Source: Anisus vortex (Eukaryota; Mollusca; Gastropoda; Planorbidae). Taken from it: a stretch of DNA of 64,000 nt. Within the stretch, counting starts at the first letter, position 1. Each line of letters begins with the position of its first letter. The stretch is taken from positions 31,585,742 through 31,649,741 of the forward strand of contig OX421497.1 of assembly GCA_949126835.1 (NCBI GenBank). Reading direction: 5' to 3'. This document shows positions 1 to 10,557 of the stretch, piece by piece. Under the pieces are notes generated by a model. The model had not been told where the DNA came from. It worked only from the letters and a program-made list of their open reading frames with translations, and made no database searches. The position numbers were made by a program, and so were the translations under genes.

Positions 1-484
1 CTAACCAGGGGCAGGTAATTGAATGAAAACATTCCTTACCTCCCCCTTCCCACTATTTTTTCCCCATCCATCCTTTACTATGTCACGCGAAGTTTGCTTG
101 AAGTAAACACCAGAGTTCGGTGTTAACATAAAATTGAACAATTTCGTTGTTGGGTTCAAATTGACTTGACCACACACAGACACACACACACACACACGTG
201 TAAAGCAGGCAGACAATTTTATTTCCGCTCCACATTCACTGAAAATGAAACAAACTACACCATTTTGTGTACTTTCTACAAGGTGTCCAATTTCGTTTGT
301 AACAACTTTTTGTGTGTGACAGACAGTTACGAACGTTTTCAGCAAAATAACTTTTTTTTTTTTTAAATATTCCTTTAGCTGGCTGACTTTTTTGCAGCAT
401 TTCTAGAAAAGCTTTTTTGAACGTGTATTTAATTTAAACATGTGTCTTTTTACAAATAAAGTACTCTCTGAATGTCTGATACGT
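1..484. other. non-coding; short CA microsatellite
   Basis: A (CA)n tract lies at about 174-197 and a T-run at 352-364. No coding signal or recognised repeat is otherwise visible. Confidence 0.5.
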
Positions 485-690
485 AAACAGACGCTCCTCT
501 TAGTTTTATAAGGTCTTTAAAAAACGCCCAGGGCGTAACGTGGAACGAATGAGGAACACCAAGAGCCTAATAATTCCTATTTTATTTCCGAGTGACAGCC
601 TTGCTTGGAATGGGTTGTCTGAACAAGCCACAAAATCCAGTAACTTTAACACCATATAAAACACTAATCAAAATTCAAGACTTAGACTCA
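485..690 (+). pseudogene. LINE 3'-end relic (CR1/jockey-like RT C-terminus)
   Basis: From about 565 to 675 the + strand, read with frame changes, resembles the C-terminus of the LINE protein at 36665-38953. The shared features are the Ala-Trp-Asn-Gly-Leu core, a Ser/Glu-Gln stretch and a terminal Lys-Thr-Leu-Ile-Lys-x-Gln-Asp. Several stops interrupt it, so it is a decayed fragment. The segment 485-560 is less certain. The divergence suggests a related family rather than a recent copy. Confidence 0.55.
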
Positions 691-844
691 AACCCGACGA
701 TGTTGGTTGGCTCTCGCCTGTTGCAGTGATTCTCAGACGAGAGCAACAGGGGACATCCCCCCCCCCCCCCCGGGTAGAACCCAGGTCGTCATGATGAAAC
801 TCCAGTGTACAAGCCACGGTGCCAGCTGGCCTGACTAGTAAAGT

Positions 845-965
845 AATCACGTCGGACCAAATTGACCCATACAGCCCTTGAAGTAACGTTGATCAGTTTC
901 CGTGGCCATGACATACTTGGGTAATGCGTGGTCATCACAATTCCCAGCTGCCTTTTCTTTTGCAT
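845..965 (-). mobile_element. tRNA-derived SINE, partial
   Basis: It matches the 3' body of the SINE seen in full at 4257-4503, 27405-27632 and 54820-55102. Shared blocks are the GGACCAAATTGA 3' end, the TCAGTTTCCGTGGCCA block and the CCCAGCTGCCTTT block. The tRNA-like head is missing. Confidence 0.65.
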
Positions 966-1013
966 CAACTAATGCCAGCATATCTACAGCACATCTACAA
1001 ACTTTGCCAATAA

Positions 1014-1063
1014 CCTGTTTTGGAAAAAAAGGGAATAACCTGTTTTGGAAAAAAAAGGGGGGG
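1014..1063. repeat. 26-bp direct duplication
   Basis: Two adjacent near-identical copies of a unit containing AATAACCTGTTTTGG followed by A and G runs. The second copy has longer A and G runs. Confidence 0.7.
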
Positions 1064-1732
1064 AATGGGTTGATGTAATGAAAAATATAGTCGCGTTGAT
1101 CTGTGAATTCCAGCCCCAGGGGTCCGATGCCGAAAGGCCGTAAAAGGGGGGGGGGGTATTAAATCAAGATCATAGTTACATCCCTAGAGTTTTGACGTCA
1201 CATGGTCGCGTATGAAAATTTCGTCAGCCGAATAGTTGTGACTGTTGTGAAATAATATATAGACGTGAGTAGATGTATATTCAGGGATCGGCAACCTAAG
1301 GCACGCGTGCCAGACTTGGCACGCATAACGATTTTCAGTGGCACACGAGAGACCTCCAAGAAGATTTTTTAATGCAAGTCAAAACAACGTACGTCAGCAT
1401 AATTAATTGGTGCTGCGTTGCAGTGGCGTAGCTAGAGAAAACGTCACCCGGGGCGGTCCGTTCAAATGTCATCCCAGTGACCCCACACGACCCTATGCTG
1501 AATGGTTAGGTGTAGCTAAATTTTCATACATACTCTACCTCTAGGCTCTACTTTACTCTACTGACCGGTACGTTACTGCTTACATTTACATGTATGATCC
1601 ATGACAAAATCCGAATCCAATACCACAAAACAAATAGTTCAAATACAAAGATTTTAAAATGCAACTGTTCACTTTCAGAACATCTAAATGCAAAACACGG
1701 CAATGCACAGACCAAAAGAATATCCTTCGACA

Positions 1733-2670
1733 CTATAGTCCTAGAAGGAATGTCTTCTCGTTTTCGTTGTGACAAATGTCAATGACATCGTCAAAATCTA
1801 TTTGTCTTGTAAGCTCGTGTTCAATGGACAGAACAGCCAGATCCGACAATCTCGACTGGCTCATGGTTGACCGGAGGTAATTTTTATAGGTTTCATTTTG
1901 GAGAAACTTCTTTCACACGATGCCACAGAAACACATATTGTCAGAAAGAATCTTAGAGTCAGCTTAAGATATGGCAATGATTCAACAAAGTCCCACTTGA
2001 TGATAAACCGTAGGAATTGCAGTACAGTCCAGTGTTTGGCTTCCTCCAAGTTTATTTCGGCTGCTTGTAGGTGTCGCCTTAAACATGGTATTTCTAGACA
2101 AAGGTCTTCTTCAGACAGCTCATCATACACGGCTGTGAGCTTGGTAACAGACAACTGTATTTCTTCGTCGTTGGCACAAATAATATGGTCTGGCTGAACG
2201 GCAGAAAAAGTCAGCAAAATGTCGTTCACTGTCTTTCCTCTCGTATCTAACTCCATATGAAAACGGTGCAGACACTCCAACATTGCTCTCTTGGTCTCCT
2301 GCTGCAATGACAATCCAGCATCTCTTGCTCCCTCTCCTGGTAATTTTCTCTTTCTTATGATTCTCTTCTCTGTAGGGACATTAAGTTCTTCACATTTCGC
2401 AAGTGCCTGCTGGACGGCATTGTCAACAACCTTCGGACGCTGCTCTTGCAAAAAGACCTTGAGAGCCCTTAGTTCGGTTGCAACCATGTCCACAGTAATA
2501 CCTGGTGTTTGCATGTACTTCTGTGCTAAGTCGACTTCTTGTAAAACGTCACCCCTGAAAATCAAGAACGAAATGAAAGAAAAGTCGCATATAGCTGGCA
2601 ACAGACTGTGCGCAGCGCCTCTTGTCTCGACGCTTTCTTCGACATCACTCAGAGCTTCAATGGCTTCCAC
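1733..2670 (-). pseudogene. hAT-family transposase, C-terminal half, frameshifted
   Basis: A 269-residue open frame (2670 to 1861) ends in the hAT dimerisation region. It shows the hallmark SVASCERSFSKMK block, preceded by a helical stretch like that of ZMYM1-like or DUF4371-type hAT proteins. At about 1884-1890 one base is missing from an A-run after the Lys-Pro-Ile-Lys codons. The next frame continues with the expected Ser-Arg-Leu-Ser-x-Leu-Ala-x-Leu-Ser-Ile-Glu C-terminus down to a stop at 1733-1735. The N-terminal zinc-finger and the first catalytic acidic blocks are not visible, so the gene is also truncated. It acted on the element ends described above. Established: the dimerisation block defines hAT transposases. 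Inferred: the single-base loss is what killed the last frame. Confidence 0.8.
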
Positions 2671-2906
2671 AAACTGGCTTCACTGCATCAGCATGAGCAC
2701 TCCAGTGAGTTGTGGACAGTCTCTTCACTGTTAGACTTGTGTATTTCACTAGTATATCCCAGTTCTTTTATTTATATTTTATTTTCTGTTTTTAGTCCTA
2801 TATATAAATTTGACGAAAATTTCATAAATGTCCATTGTAGTTTGTAAATGGTAAACAACCTCTTTGTCAAATGTACATCCTTGCAACTTGCGGACTGTAC
2901 ATGCCC

Positions 2907-2961
2907 AGCATGATATCAATGGAAGCTGTTGTCTTTCGACAGCTTCCATTGATATTATGCT
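2907..2961. repeat. short hairpin, 22-bp arms, 11-nt loop
   Basis: The arms 2907-2928 and 2940-2961 pair with one mismatch. The hairpin lies inside the hAT element in otherwise AT-rich DNA. It could be a structural part of the transposon or a small-RNA hairpin. The length is short for a pre-miRNA. Confidence 0.75.
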
Positions 2962-4107
2962 GTCGTCGACGTTCTTTCATATAATTTGACAAAGCCATGG
3001 TAGTCATTTATTTCAAACATTGTTTAATTAGGCATAAATATAATTATTTCTAAAACAAATTAGTTTGTTTTATTATTGTAATAAATATAAAAGGCTTATT
3101 GTAATTAATAATGTTTAAAAAAATAAATTCCTTAAATTGACTTTGATGATGCAGAAAATGTTTTTTTACAGCGTAAATTAATTTTATTAATCTAATTACA
3201 CAATGATAAAAGAGCATAATGCTGAATTCGTATAAAGAAGTAATAATTTAAAAGCAACACTAGTTATATTTTTTAAATCAACTCATTTGGCAACACTATC
3301 ATCACATTTGGAGAATTACATTAATTAAAGGGAAACAATTAACCGGTTTTCTTTGCGTTCATAATTCCAATGTTTCAATTTTTTTTCCTTTAAAAAAAAA
3401 TAAAACAATTTATAACTTTTAAATGATAAAACTATAAAAGACAGTTTAAAATTATATAAATGTTATATGACTAAAGAATGTATATGTACGGTTCTAAACA
3501 TTACATTAACTACCCAGTTTGAATGATCAGTATGAATCTATTTTACTCAACTGTAATGCCTCTGTCGTATGCAACTGTTACAGTAATAATATATAAGATA
3601 TCTCAGTTATGCAGATATCACAATTTGAAGACCTTATAGTTATTACTAAAAAAATACCTTGACAAGTAAATTTAAATTAACCATTAATGTGTAAGTTAAT
3701 ACATGAACTTGTGTATTAGCTATGAATGGATTTAAACAAAAAGATGCTAACTAATAACAAACATGTTTATTTGTTATTAAATATAAAACTCTTTAATGAT
3801 TTACTCTATTACGTGCCTTTTCTGTTGGTCTTGGTCTTGCTACGGCAATAAATTAATTGTCTTTTAAAAATAATATACTTGAGCAGTTTGACTTTCACGC
3901 TGTTGGCACGCTGAATGATTTAGAAATCCTAGTTTGGCACACTATAAGCAAAAGGTAGCCGACCCATGATGTATATGACTTCAGTGTTTAGGGCACCGCG
4001 AGTGATGCTACCGTTGGTGTTAACCCCTTAAGACTAAAAAAAAAGGCCAGCGGCTGCGGGCCCTGATCGACCTAAAAAAAATAAACCGTTGATCCCCCCC
4101 CCCTACT

Positions 4108-4540
4108 GTACACTTCCGTTTTATTTAATCGCTATGATTTTCTCAATACAAAAATTAAAATCGAAACATTTAGGCAAACGTAAGAGCGTAGAAGTCATTT
4201 ACGACAGCGTTATTGGATGCGCACGAAAAAAGATCAAGCTCTAAAAATAGAGCAAGTCGGACCGATTTGATCATATGCCCGATGAAGCAGCGTTCACCAG
4301 TTTCTGTAACCACGGCATAGGCCTACTAGGTGACCAGCACTATGCACAGCCCCTTTACTTTACCCCAACTAAGTCGGGTACCCATCAGAGCTGGGTAGAC
4401 TCAGTGACACCCTCCAAACCCGGAAAAAATTATAACCTGCACCAGGATTAGAACCCAGGACCTTCGGCTCACCAGTCGAACGCGTTGCCGCTCGGCTACC
4501 ATGAAAAATAGAGCAAGCGGTCCATCTTATTATAGTCTTT
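4108..4540. mobile_element. MITE-like element interrupted by a SINE
   Basis: The sequence 4108-4256 plus 4518-4540 matches the MITE at 35897-36181: GTACACTTCCGTTTTATTTAATCGC, an internal GACAGCGTTATTGG-TGCGCACG block, and the right end GGTCCATCTTATTATAGTCTTT. The left terminal repeat seen in the other copy is absent. A SINE splits it near its right end. Confidence 0.75.
4257..4503 (-). mobile_element. tRNA-derived SINE, full length, with 14-bp TSD
   Basis: Read on the minus strand it starts with a tRNA-like head carrying an A-box-like TAGCCGAGCGG and a B-box-like GGTTCTAATCC. A conserved body follows (Glu/Ser-tRNA-unrelated) and it ends in GATCAAATCGGTCCGA. The flanks AAAAATAGAGCAAG at 4243-4256 and 4504-4517 are an exact 14-bp target duplication, as expected for LINE-driven insertion. 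A TAGGCCTA octamer sits inside the body at 4318-4325, where other copies lack it. Confidence 0.85.
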
Positions 4541-4639
4541 GATCAAATAATGATAATGTTTAGGTTTAGTAAAAATAATGTCCTATGTCTTACAATAACG
4601 ATTTTTAGGAATCCGTGGGTTGTACGACAAGGCGGAATG

Positions 4640-4742
4640 ATTGATTCATCATTCATCATTCATACCGTCTGTAAACTGATTCATCATTCATACCGTCTGT
4701 AAACTGATTCATCATTCATACCGTCTGTAAACTGATTCATCT
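4640..4742. repeat. 28-bp tandem repeat, about 3.5 copies
   Basis: The unit contains ATTCATCATTCATACCG followed by TCTGTAAACTG. The copies are nearly identical, implying recent duplication. Confidence 0.85.
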
Positions 4743-4984
4743 GGTCTGTGTTTACATTGGGATAATCTCTTTAAGACGGTCATAAAGATTGTGTAGATAT
4801 TTATATCTCTACTGCCCACACCCTGCCCTACCTATAGTATCATAGCCACGCACCTTTATACAGTGACTATGTTTACTAGTTATTACTACAATACCTTTGT
4901 AGACACCTGTCATGTACTTCATATGTAGCGATTGTTTTTTTTTTTACAAGTTACCTTCTGACTCATGTTTATGTGTGTGTGTGT

Positions 4985-5275
4985 CGATAATGCCCCGACA
5001 GAGAGAGAGAGAGGGGGGGGTAGAGGGAAAGAGAGAATGAACAGATAGAGAGGGACTGAGGGAGAGAGAGAGCGAGATAGACAAGGAGATAGAGAGATAG
5101 ACAGATGGGGAGAGAGTGAAAGAGACAGACAAGGAGAGAGAGACACTGAGAGAGAGAGAAAGAAAGACCTAGAGAGAAAGTTGGTGAAAGAGAGTGAGAG
5201 AGAGAAAAAGACACACAAAGAGAGTACAAGACAGAGAGAGAGAAGGGATGGGAGAGGGAGATTAGGGGGAGGGGT
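4985..5275. repeat. GA-rich purine tract
   Basis: About 290 bp of nearly pure purine on the + strand, built from GAGA and GGGA motifs. Long open frames on the minus strand here are only Ser/Leu low-complexity artefacts. Confidence 0.9.
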
Positions 5276-5594
5276 GTCACGGTTGACTTACACTTTGTAC
5301 TTTGCTTTGTTCAGCACGATTCGATGGCATCATCTTTCATAATAATCCCTTTACATGCTGATGTCATGTTACGTGTTATTTGTTGGCTTTTGTTAGTCAA
5401 ACATTGTAACATTATATGGACTACTCACTACACACTGAGTGACTGTAGTTCTTTACTTTGGTATATCTGTATATATTATTTTACATGTTCTGAATTATAA
5501 CTGTGTTAAAAAATATTGCGTAGGCCCAATAACGAAACAAAAAAAAGCAACTAAATAGTTTAGTAAAAAAAATAAACTACACTAAGATTAAACC

Positions 5595-5795
5595 ATCTAG
5601 ATCAGGGGTCGGCAACATACGGAACGGGTGCCAGACTTAGCGATTTTCAATGGCACACGGAAGATCACCAATAAGCCAATCGTCTCTTCTACAAGAAAAG
5701 GGCAGGATTACGTTTAGGCTGCTGGCACGCTTAACGAATTAGAAATCCTACTTTGGCACACTATTATCCAAAATTTACCGTCCCCTGATCTAGAC
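5595..5795. mobile_element. hAT MITE (185 bp) with 8-bp TSD
   Basis: The element spans 5603-5787. It starts CAGGGGTCGGCAAC and ends ACCGTCCCCTG, flanked by ATCTAGAT and ATCTAGAC (7 of 8 identical). The interior shares the GTGCCAGACTT and AGAAATCCTACTTTGGCACACTA blocks with the 1281-3968 element, so it is an internal-deletion derivative. Confidence 0.85.
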
Positions 5796-5985
5796 CATAT
5801 TTGAACAAGAATAAGGGGAACAATGTTTGTCAGTTTTCTTTTTTTTTTTTTGCCATGGCATACGATGGGATTGTTTGTTTAACGCAATATTCCTCGTCCT
5901 TTCATTCCCACCACCTGATTGCAGGCGCGAACCCTTTATCAAAGCCAGGTAGACATGGGGGACACCATTTAGGAACGCGGATAAC

Positions 5986-6357
5986 ATTCTTATCTTATAT
6001 ATTATTACAGACGCTCCTTCTATAAGGAATATTATTGCGTCCAACGCTCATCCGTGGTCCGAGTCTAGTATTGCATTTTTTTTTTTTTTAAATGATGTTA
6101 AATTATACTGGCTTTCCTGGTTTGTTCAGGCAACCCATTCCATGCCGAATGCCACTCGAGAAGAAAGAGTACTTATATGCATTTGTTCTCGCATAAAGCT
6201 TAAAGAAAGTGTTTTTGTCCTTATGTTTATCTGAGCATTGCAAAGTTATTGTGTTGTGTTTCTAAATTAGAGTTTAATGCCTTGTGCATTATTAATACTT
6301 TACTCTATGCCCTTCTGTCTTCTAGTGTTTCTAGATTTAGTGATTTGACTATTGACA
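5986..6357 (-). mobile_element. 5'-truncated LINE copy (same family as 36588-41100)
   Basis: It aligns almost base for base with 36590-36962: the ACAGACGCTCCTTCTATAA 3'UTR, the CATCCGTGGTCCGAGTCTAG block, and then the C-terminal coding region. A few indels (a T run at 6068-6080, a missing base near 6150) break the frame. The match stops abruptly at about 6357, the usual LINE 5' truncation. Confidence 0.85.
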
Positions 6358-6944
6358 TTCACCTTCGTTTCGACAAGGATTTGAATTCCGGACCTTTTAA
6401 AATGATACCGTAACCACAACTATAAACAAGGTAGTCTAGTAGGGTCTATAACCTATACACTATGCTAGCAATGGCTGTCACGTAGTCTGGTCCAGTACTA
6501 ATAGATCTTCTTGCAATGATAACTATCAAATAAAACTGTTGATCTTTCTGTTTATCCTACAACATACTGGTGAGAGAAAAAAAATTATATAGCTTTATAG
6601 GTAAAAAAAAGTATTTTCCAATCAATTTATATAATATAAAGATATAATATAATCGAAATTATATTATAAATCTAAGAAGAGCTATATATAGATCACTGGG
6701 TTTTTTTTTTCGTACTCTACAAGAATGATTGTAGAATTAACTATGTATGACATACAAATGTACTACTACCGGATATGTAGGAATAGTCAGGGCATATAAA
6801 AAATAAATAATCTGAATCTAGGTCACACACAAAAAAGAAATGTCTCTGTTTAGTCAGTAGGTCATTAATGACCCCGTAGGTCCTGGTTAAGGTCTGTTTC
6901 TTCACCTACACCCCACGTCATCTAATAGTATAGTAGTATTCGAC

Positions 6945-7195
6945 ATAACAATCTATCTATCTATCCATCTATCTATCTATCCATCTACCCATCTTTCATC
7001 TATATATCATCTATATATCTATCTATCTTTCATCTACCTATCTATTTATCAATCAATCAATCTATCTATTTATATATCTATTCAATCTACCTATTTTTCA
7101 TTTATCTATCTAATGTAATACAATCTATCTAGTCTATCTATCTACGTATCTATCATTTATATATATAGTTTTATCTATCTATCTATTTATCCTTC
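6945..7195. repeat. degenerate (ATCT)n microsatellite
   Basis: Runs of ATCT are mixed with substitutions such as CCAT and ATAT, so it is an old tetranucleotide array. Confidence 0.85.
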
Positions 7196-7621
7196 TGCCC
7201 TTATGTGTATCTATAATATAAAAAAACCTCTGTAGCTAGTTATCTAAACATATCATTTTCTCACCTTCTCTCATTCCTCCTTATCTTTATATTCCCACCC
7301 TCTCTATCTTCATCTTGGCTCCCCCACCCCTTCTCTGTCACGTCACGTCTCCGCTCCTATTTTTAAATCCTTCTTATCTTAAAGCTTGTATTGTAATTAT
7401 CCCTGCTGAAACTTGCTATTGCCGTAGCAAACGTAAGAACTATCAATATTCATTCTGGATGCGCATCGATTTTATAAATTAATATAAAAAACACGTTATG
7501 CCTGTATTATTCTTTGTAATATAGTTTGTTTTGTATCCTTCATAAACACACTCTTTGTTAAGGAATAAACCTATCATTTTACATGATTACAACATACTAA
7601 TGAATATAATAAAAAGATATA

Positions 7622-7690
7622 AAAATATAATAAGATAAGATAAGATAAGATTGCTTTATTGATCCAAATAAATGGAAAATTGACTTGATT
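7622..7690 (-). mobile_element. LINE 3' tail fragment
   Basis: Read on the minus strand it has an AATAAAGCAATC end followed by a (TCTTA)n tail of four units. This arrangement resembles the tail of the LINE at 36588. No coding part remains. Confidence 0.5.
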
Positions 7691-8119
7691 ACATAAATTC
7701 CGTCTTTCAGCATACCTAAAACAAAAATAAAGAACCATTAGAGATGTAGTAGAGAAATGGGATACATGTTATCAGCGATCATGCCCATAAGAAGGTTTAT
7801 TTATAGAATATCTGCTTAGCCGGCAGTACGTAACGTGTGTACTATTGAATTAGGTCATATAAAAATTGACTGAAACGTGTCACGCTTAGGGGTACTTGTT
7901 GCTTTTCTCAGACGTGTTGCCAACTTTTAATTTTTTTTAGAGGAAGAAATACAGTTAAATTAACCGAAAGAATTCATGTAGTGGTTAATAACATAGATAT
8001 TTATTGTTATATTCGTTCTATAGATGTTTATTGTTATGTGTGCATGTAGATTTATATTTCTTGTACCAGCTCATTGAGATGTTTAGATTGAATACAAGTA
8101 GTGTCATAGTATCCCCTCC

Positions 8120-8368
8120 CTTCGGACAAAATTGACCCGATAGATAAAATAATGATAAAGCGGTGTTCACCCGTTTTTTGTGTGTGTGGCTACGATTGAC
8201 TAGGGGATTGTGTGGCCAGCCGGCTTTTTTTCACCCCATCTAATGTCAGGTACCCATTTGAGCTGGGTAGGCTCGCGGACACCCTCGAGAACAAATCCTA
8301 GCCTTCATCAGGATTCGAACCCGGGAACTTAGGTACGCCAGCCGAACGCGCGGCCACCGCGCCCCATT
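8120..8368 (-). mobile_element. tRNA-derived SINE, near full length
   Basis: The minus strand carries a head with the B-box GGGTTCGAATCC, the body block CCAGCTCAAATGGGTACC and the 3' end GTCAATTTTGTCCG. A few internal gaps distinguish it from the copy at 54820. Confidence 0.8.
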
Positions 8369-8529
8369 TAATACAAGTGCGGTTATGGATTTGAAATGAA
8401 CTGTCAAGCGAAAGTAGTCAAAGTAGTGTTCACTGGTATGAATACTATTGTTGATATATTAAAAAAAAAATCATATTTGCGAAAAGAAAAAAAAGATTAT
8501 TCGTTTGCATTTAAACTATGACGCCTTCA

Positions 8530-10083
8530 CACATGCCTAGGGTTGCCAGATACATGGGTACCAAAAGGAGGACACAGATAGCCAAAAAGGAGGACAAAGG
8601 AGGACACATGGGTGTCAAAAGGAGGACACATTGAGTGTTTCATTTAAATCCTTTAAAAAATTCAATTGAATGCGGATTTAACCAACAATAGGCCTAAGTT
8701 CAATTTTAAAACAATGGTTGCCAGTAATTATCTATTAGTAAATGAACCAAGAAAAAGTAAGCTTAGGTCTATTGTAAAAAATAAAATTAAATAAAAATTC
8801 AGTTGACTTTTTTCTTCAAAATTAAGGCTTATTTGAAAATTAAACAGTCAATTCTACACTTAGGCCTAATACATTATCATCTTTCTTAATTATACAATGT
8901 ATTTCTCTGACGAGCCAACTTTTTGCAGAAGATCCTCGTTAGCAAGCACAAATATATAAAACTGTTCAAATGTGAGATTTTTCAAGTTGTAGGCCTACTT
9001 TATAAGAATGATGCCCATTACAGAATTAACTGAGAGTCTTTTTCTTTTCTTTGTCTATTGAGGCCGGACTCACAACTTTCTTCCTTGGGTCCTTGAGTTG
9101 GGCTTTGTGGGGTCGCCATTGTCCTGCGGTTAGTTTACCGGACAGTCAACCATGATGACAGTCCGGGTTCAATCCCTTCCGCCGACCGATCCCTGACGCC
9201 CTCAGGATTTTCGGGCCTAGTGGATGTAATAATCTTCTATCTTGACGGAACGTCTATAAAATTAAAAGATAATTGAGCGTTTATCTATTAAAACAATCTT
9301 TCCACATTACCATTGTGTCTAGGGATAGGCCTACAGAAAAGAGTTCAAAATGTATAGTAACTCGGTAAAGCAGCTTTCATTTGGGCAACTTTGAAAAAAC
9401 AAACTCCACTGCTCCTGCAAGAGTCTTTGAAAAAACATTCTTTCCTTGTACAAATGATTTGAGATTGCAATATTGGTCAAACAATATTACCGGTACGCAA
9501 AAAATTACAAGGAAATGATTAAACCTCTCAATGGTTAGCGCAATATCCACCTTCTTAATTAATTAAACTAGATCCATCCTACTTGTAAACTGGGACAAAC
9601 GTTTTTCGATGTGGCTGAATAGTTCTTGAAATTGGATCTTCACCTTCACTTCAAAACTTGCATCTTTAGCCCTAACCGTTTGTCTTAATATTTTTGTGAT
9701 TCACTAGCATAGGATCTATCCCCGGCTATCTCTTGTAACCATAAAACTGTTACATAGGTTAATTTGAATGTATGTGTGCAAGGGGAGGTGAGGTGGGGAA
9801 ATTGAGAAGATCGGTGCACAAGTCACCTAACAACACAATAGATAACACATTCTAATTTATTACATTTCCTGTTAAATACTCCAGTGTTTTGCTTTACCCG
9901 ACAGAGCCACTTATTGACAGTATATAAGAACATAAAAAGTGAAAAAAGGATTCTTAAAACCTTCGGCGTACAAAAGCCGGACATTTTAAGGGTTTTTAGC
10001 TTTGCCTGCCGGACGGAGGTCACAGGGCTAAAAAGGAGGACATGTCCTCCTTTTGCCGGACGTCCGGCAACCCTACACATGCC
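8530..10083. mobile_element. non-autonomous hAT-like element, 1538 bp, exact 8-bp TSD
   Basis: The element spans 8538-10075. It begins TAGGGTTGCCAGA and ends GGCAACCCTA, flanked by exact CACATGCC copies (8530-8537 and 10076-10083). Subterminal AAAGGAGGACA motifs recur several times at both ends, as candidate transposase binding sites. No transposase frame is visible inside. Four of the window's TAGGCCTA octamers (8689, 8861, 8990, 9326) lie within it. Confidence 0.85.
9107..9240 (+). mobile_element. tRNA-like SINE of a second family
   Basis: The head contains TCCTGCGGTTAGTTTACCGG and the B-box-like GGGTTCAATCCC. It is followed by a short body ending near TAATAATCTTCT. It is unlike the main SINE family and is nested in the hAT-like element. 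Confidence 0.45.
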
Positions 10084-10216
10084 AGTAAACATAGACGGCC
10101 ATAGATGTTTCATTTATTGCTCGGGATCAGCTCCCCTTAAAAAAATTTTTTTTCTACTGTTCGATTCATTAAATACAACTCCCTACTAACATTTCAACCG
10201 ATTGTGTTACATTTTT

Positions 10217-10557
10217 TTTAGTGTTTTAAACGATGTTAAGTTGTTGGTTCTCCTGGTTTGTTCAGGTAACCCATACCATTCGCGGATGCTACACGGAAAG
10301 AAAGATAAATAATTATATGCGTCGAAATGTCTAAGTTGGAATTTAATGCCTTGTGTATTATTAATACTTTGCTATATACCCATCTTTCCTCTAGTCTAGA
10401 GTATCTAGATTAGGGGATTCAACTATGGGTGTTATACTTCTCAGAAATGAGAATTGACACGTGATAAATCTTGCAAATCTTTTATATATTTCTTTTTTTT
10501 GTTTTTTTGTCGATCTTTTCTTTAGTTGATGGCTCCCATACAGAATGAATTCTAGCA
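10217..10557 (-). mobile_element. degenerate LINE fragment
   Basis: It matches 36686-37085 of the intact LINE: TTCTCCTGGTTTGTTCAGG, then TTTAATGCCTTGTGTATTATTAATACTTTG, then TTCTTTAGTTGATGG. It has indels and no open frame. It is older than the copy at 5986. Confidence 0.75.

Larger units (their letters stand above)
691..1280. other. non-coding stretch with SINE fragment and homopolymers
   Basis: It holds a poly(C) run at about 757-772, a SINE fragment, a 26-bp direct duplication at 1014-1060, a poly(G) run near 1145-1157 and a palindromic CRE (TGACGTCA) at 1193-1200. No gene is visible. Confidence 0.5.
1273..3976 (-). mobile_element. hAT DNA transposon, complete with 8-bp TSD
   Basis: The element spans 1281-3968 and is flanked by an exact 8-bp target duplication, ATGTATAT (1273-1280 and 3969-3976). 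The left end begins TCAGGGATCGGCAACCT and the right end finishes GGTAGCCGACCCATG, which is a hAT-type terminal inverted repeat of the CAGGGGTCGGCAAC class. The same ends occur on short MITEs at 5603, 17305, 18177, 18760 and 32291. The interior holds a broken transposase on the minus strand (1733-2670) and about 1.3 kb of very AT-rich sequence. An end of another repeat (CAGTGGCGTAGCTAG) sits at 1421. This is the only candidate autonomous parent of the MITEs in the window, but it is now inactive. Confidence 0.85.
6358..8117. other. non-coding; degenerate TATC microsatellite and LINE tail
   Basis: A broken (TATC)n tract occupies about 6945-7195. A (TAAGA)-type LINE tail is at 7622-7690. The rest is AT-rich with no gene seen. 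Confidence 0.5.

Noticed and set aside
4919..5280. Ser/Leu-rich open frames on the minus strand
   Set aside because: Produced by the GA-rich purine tract.
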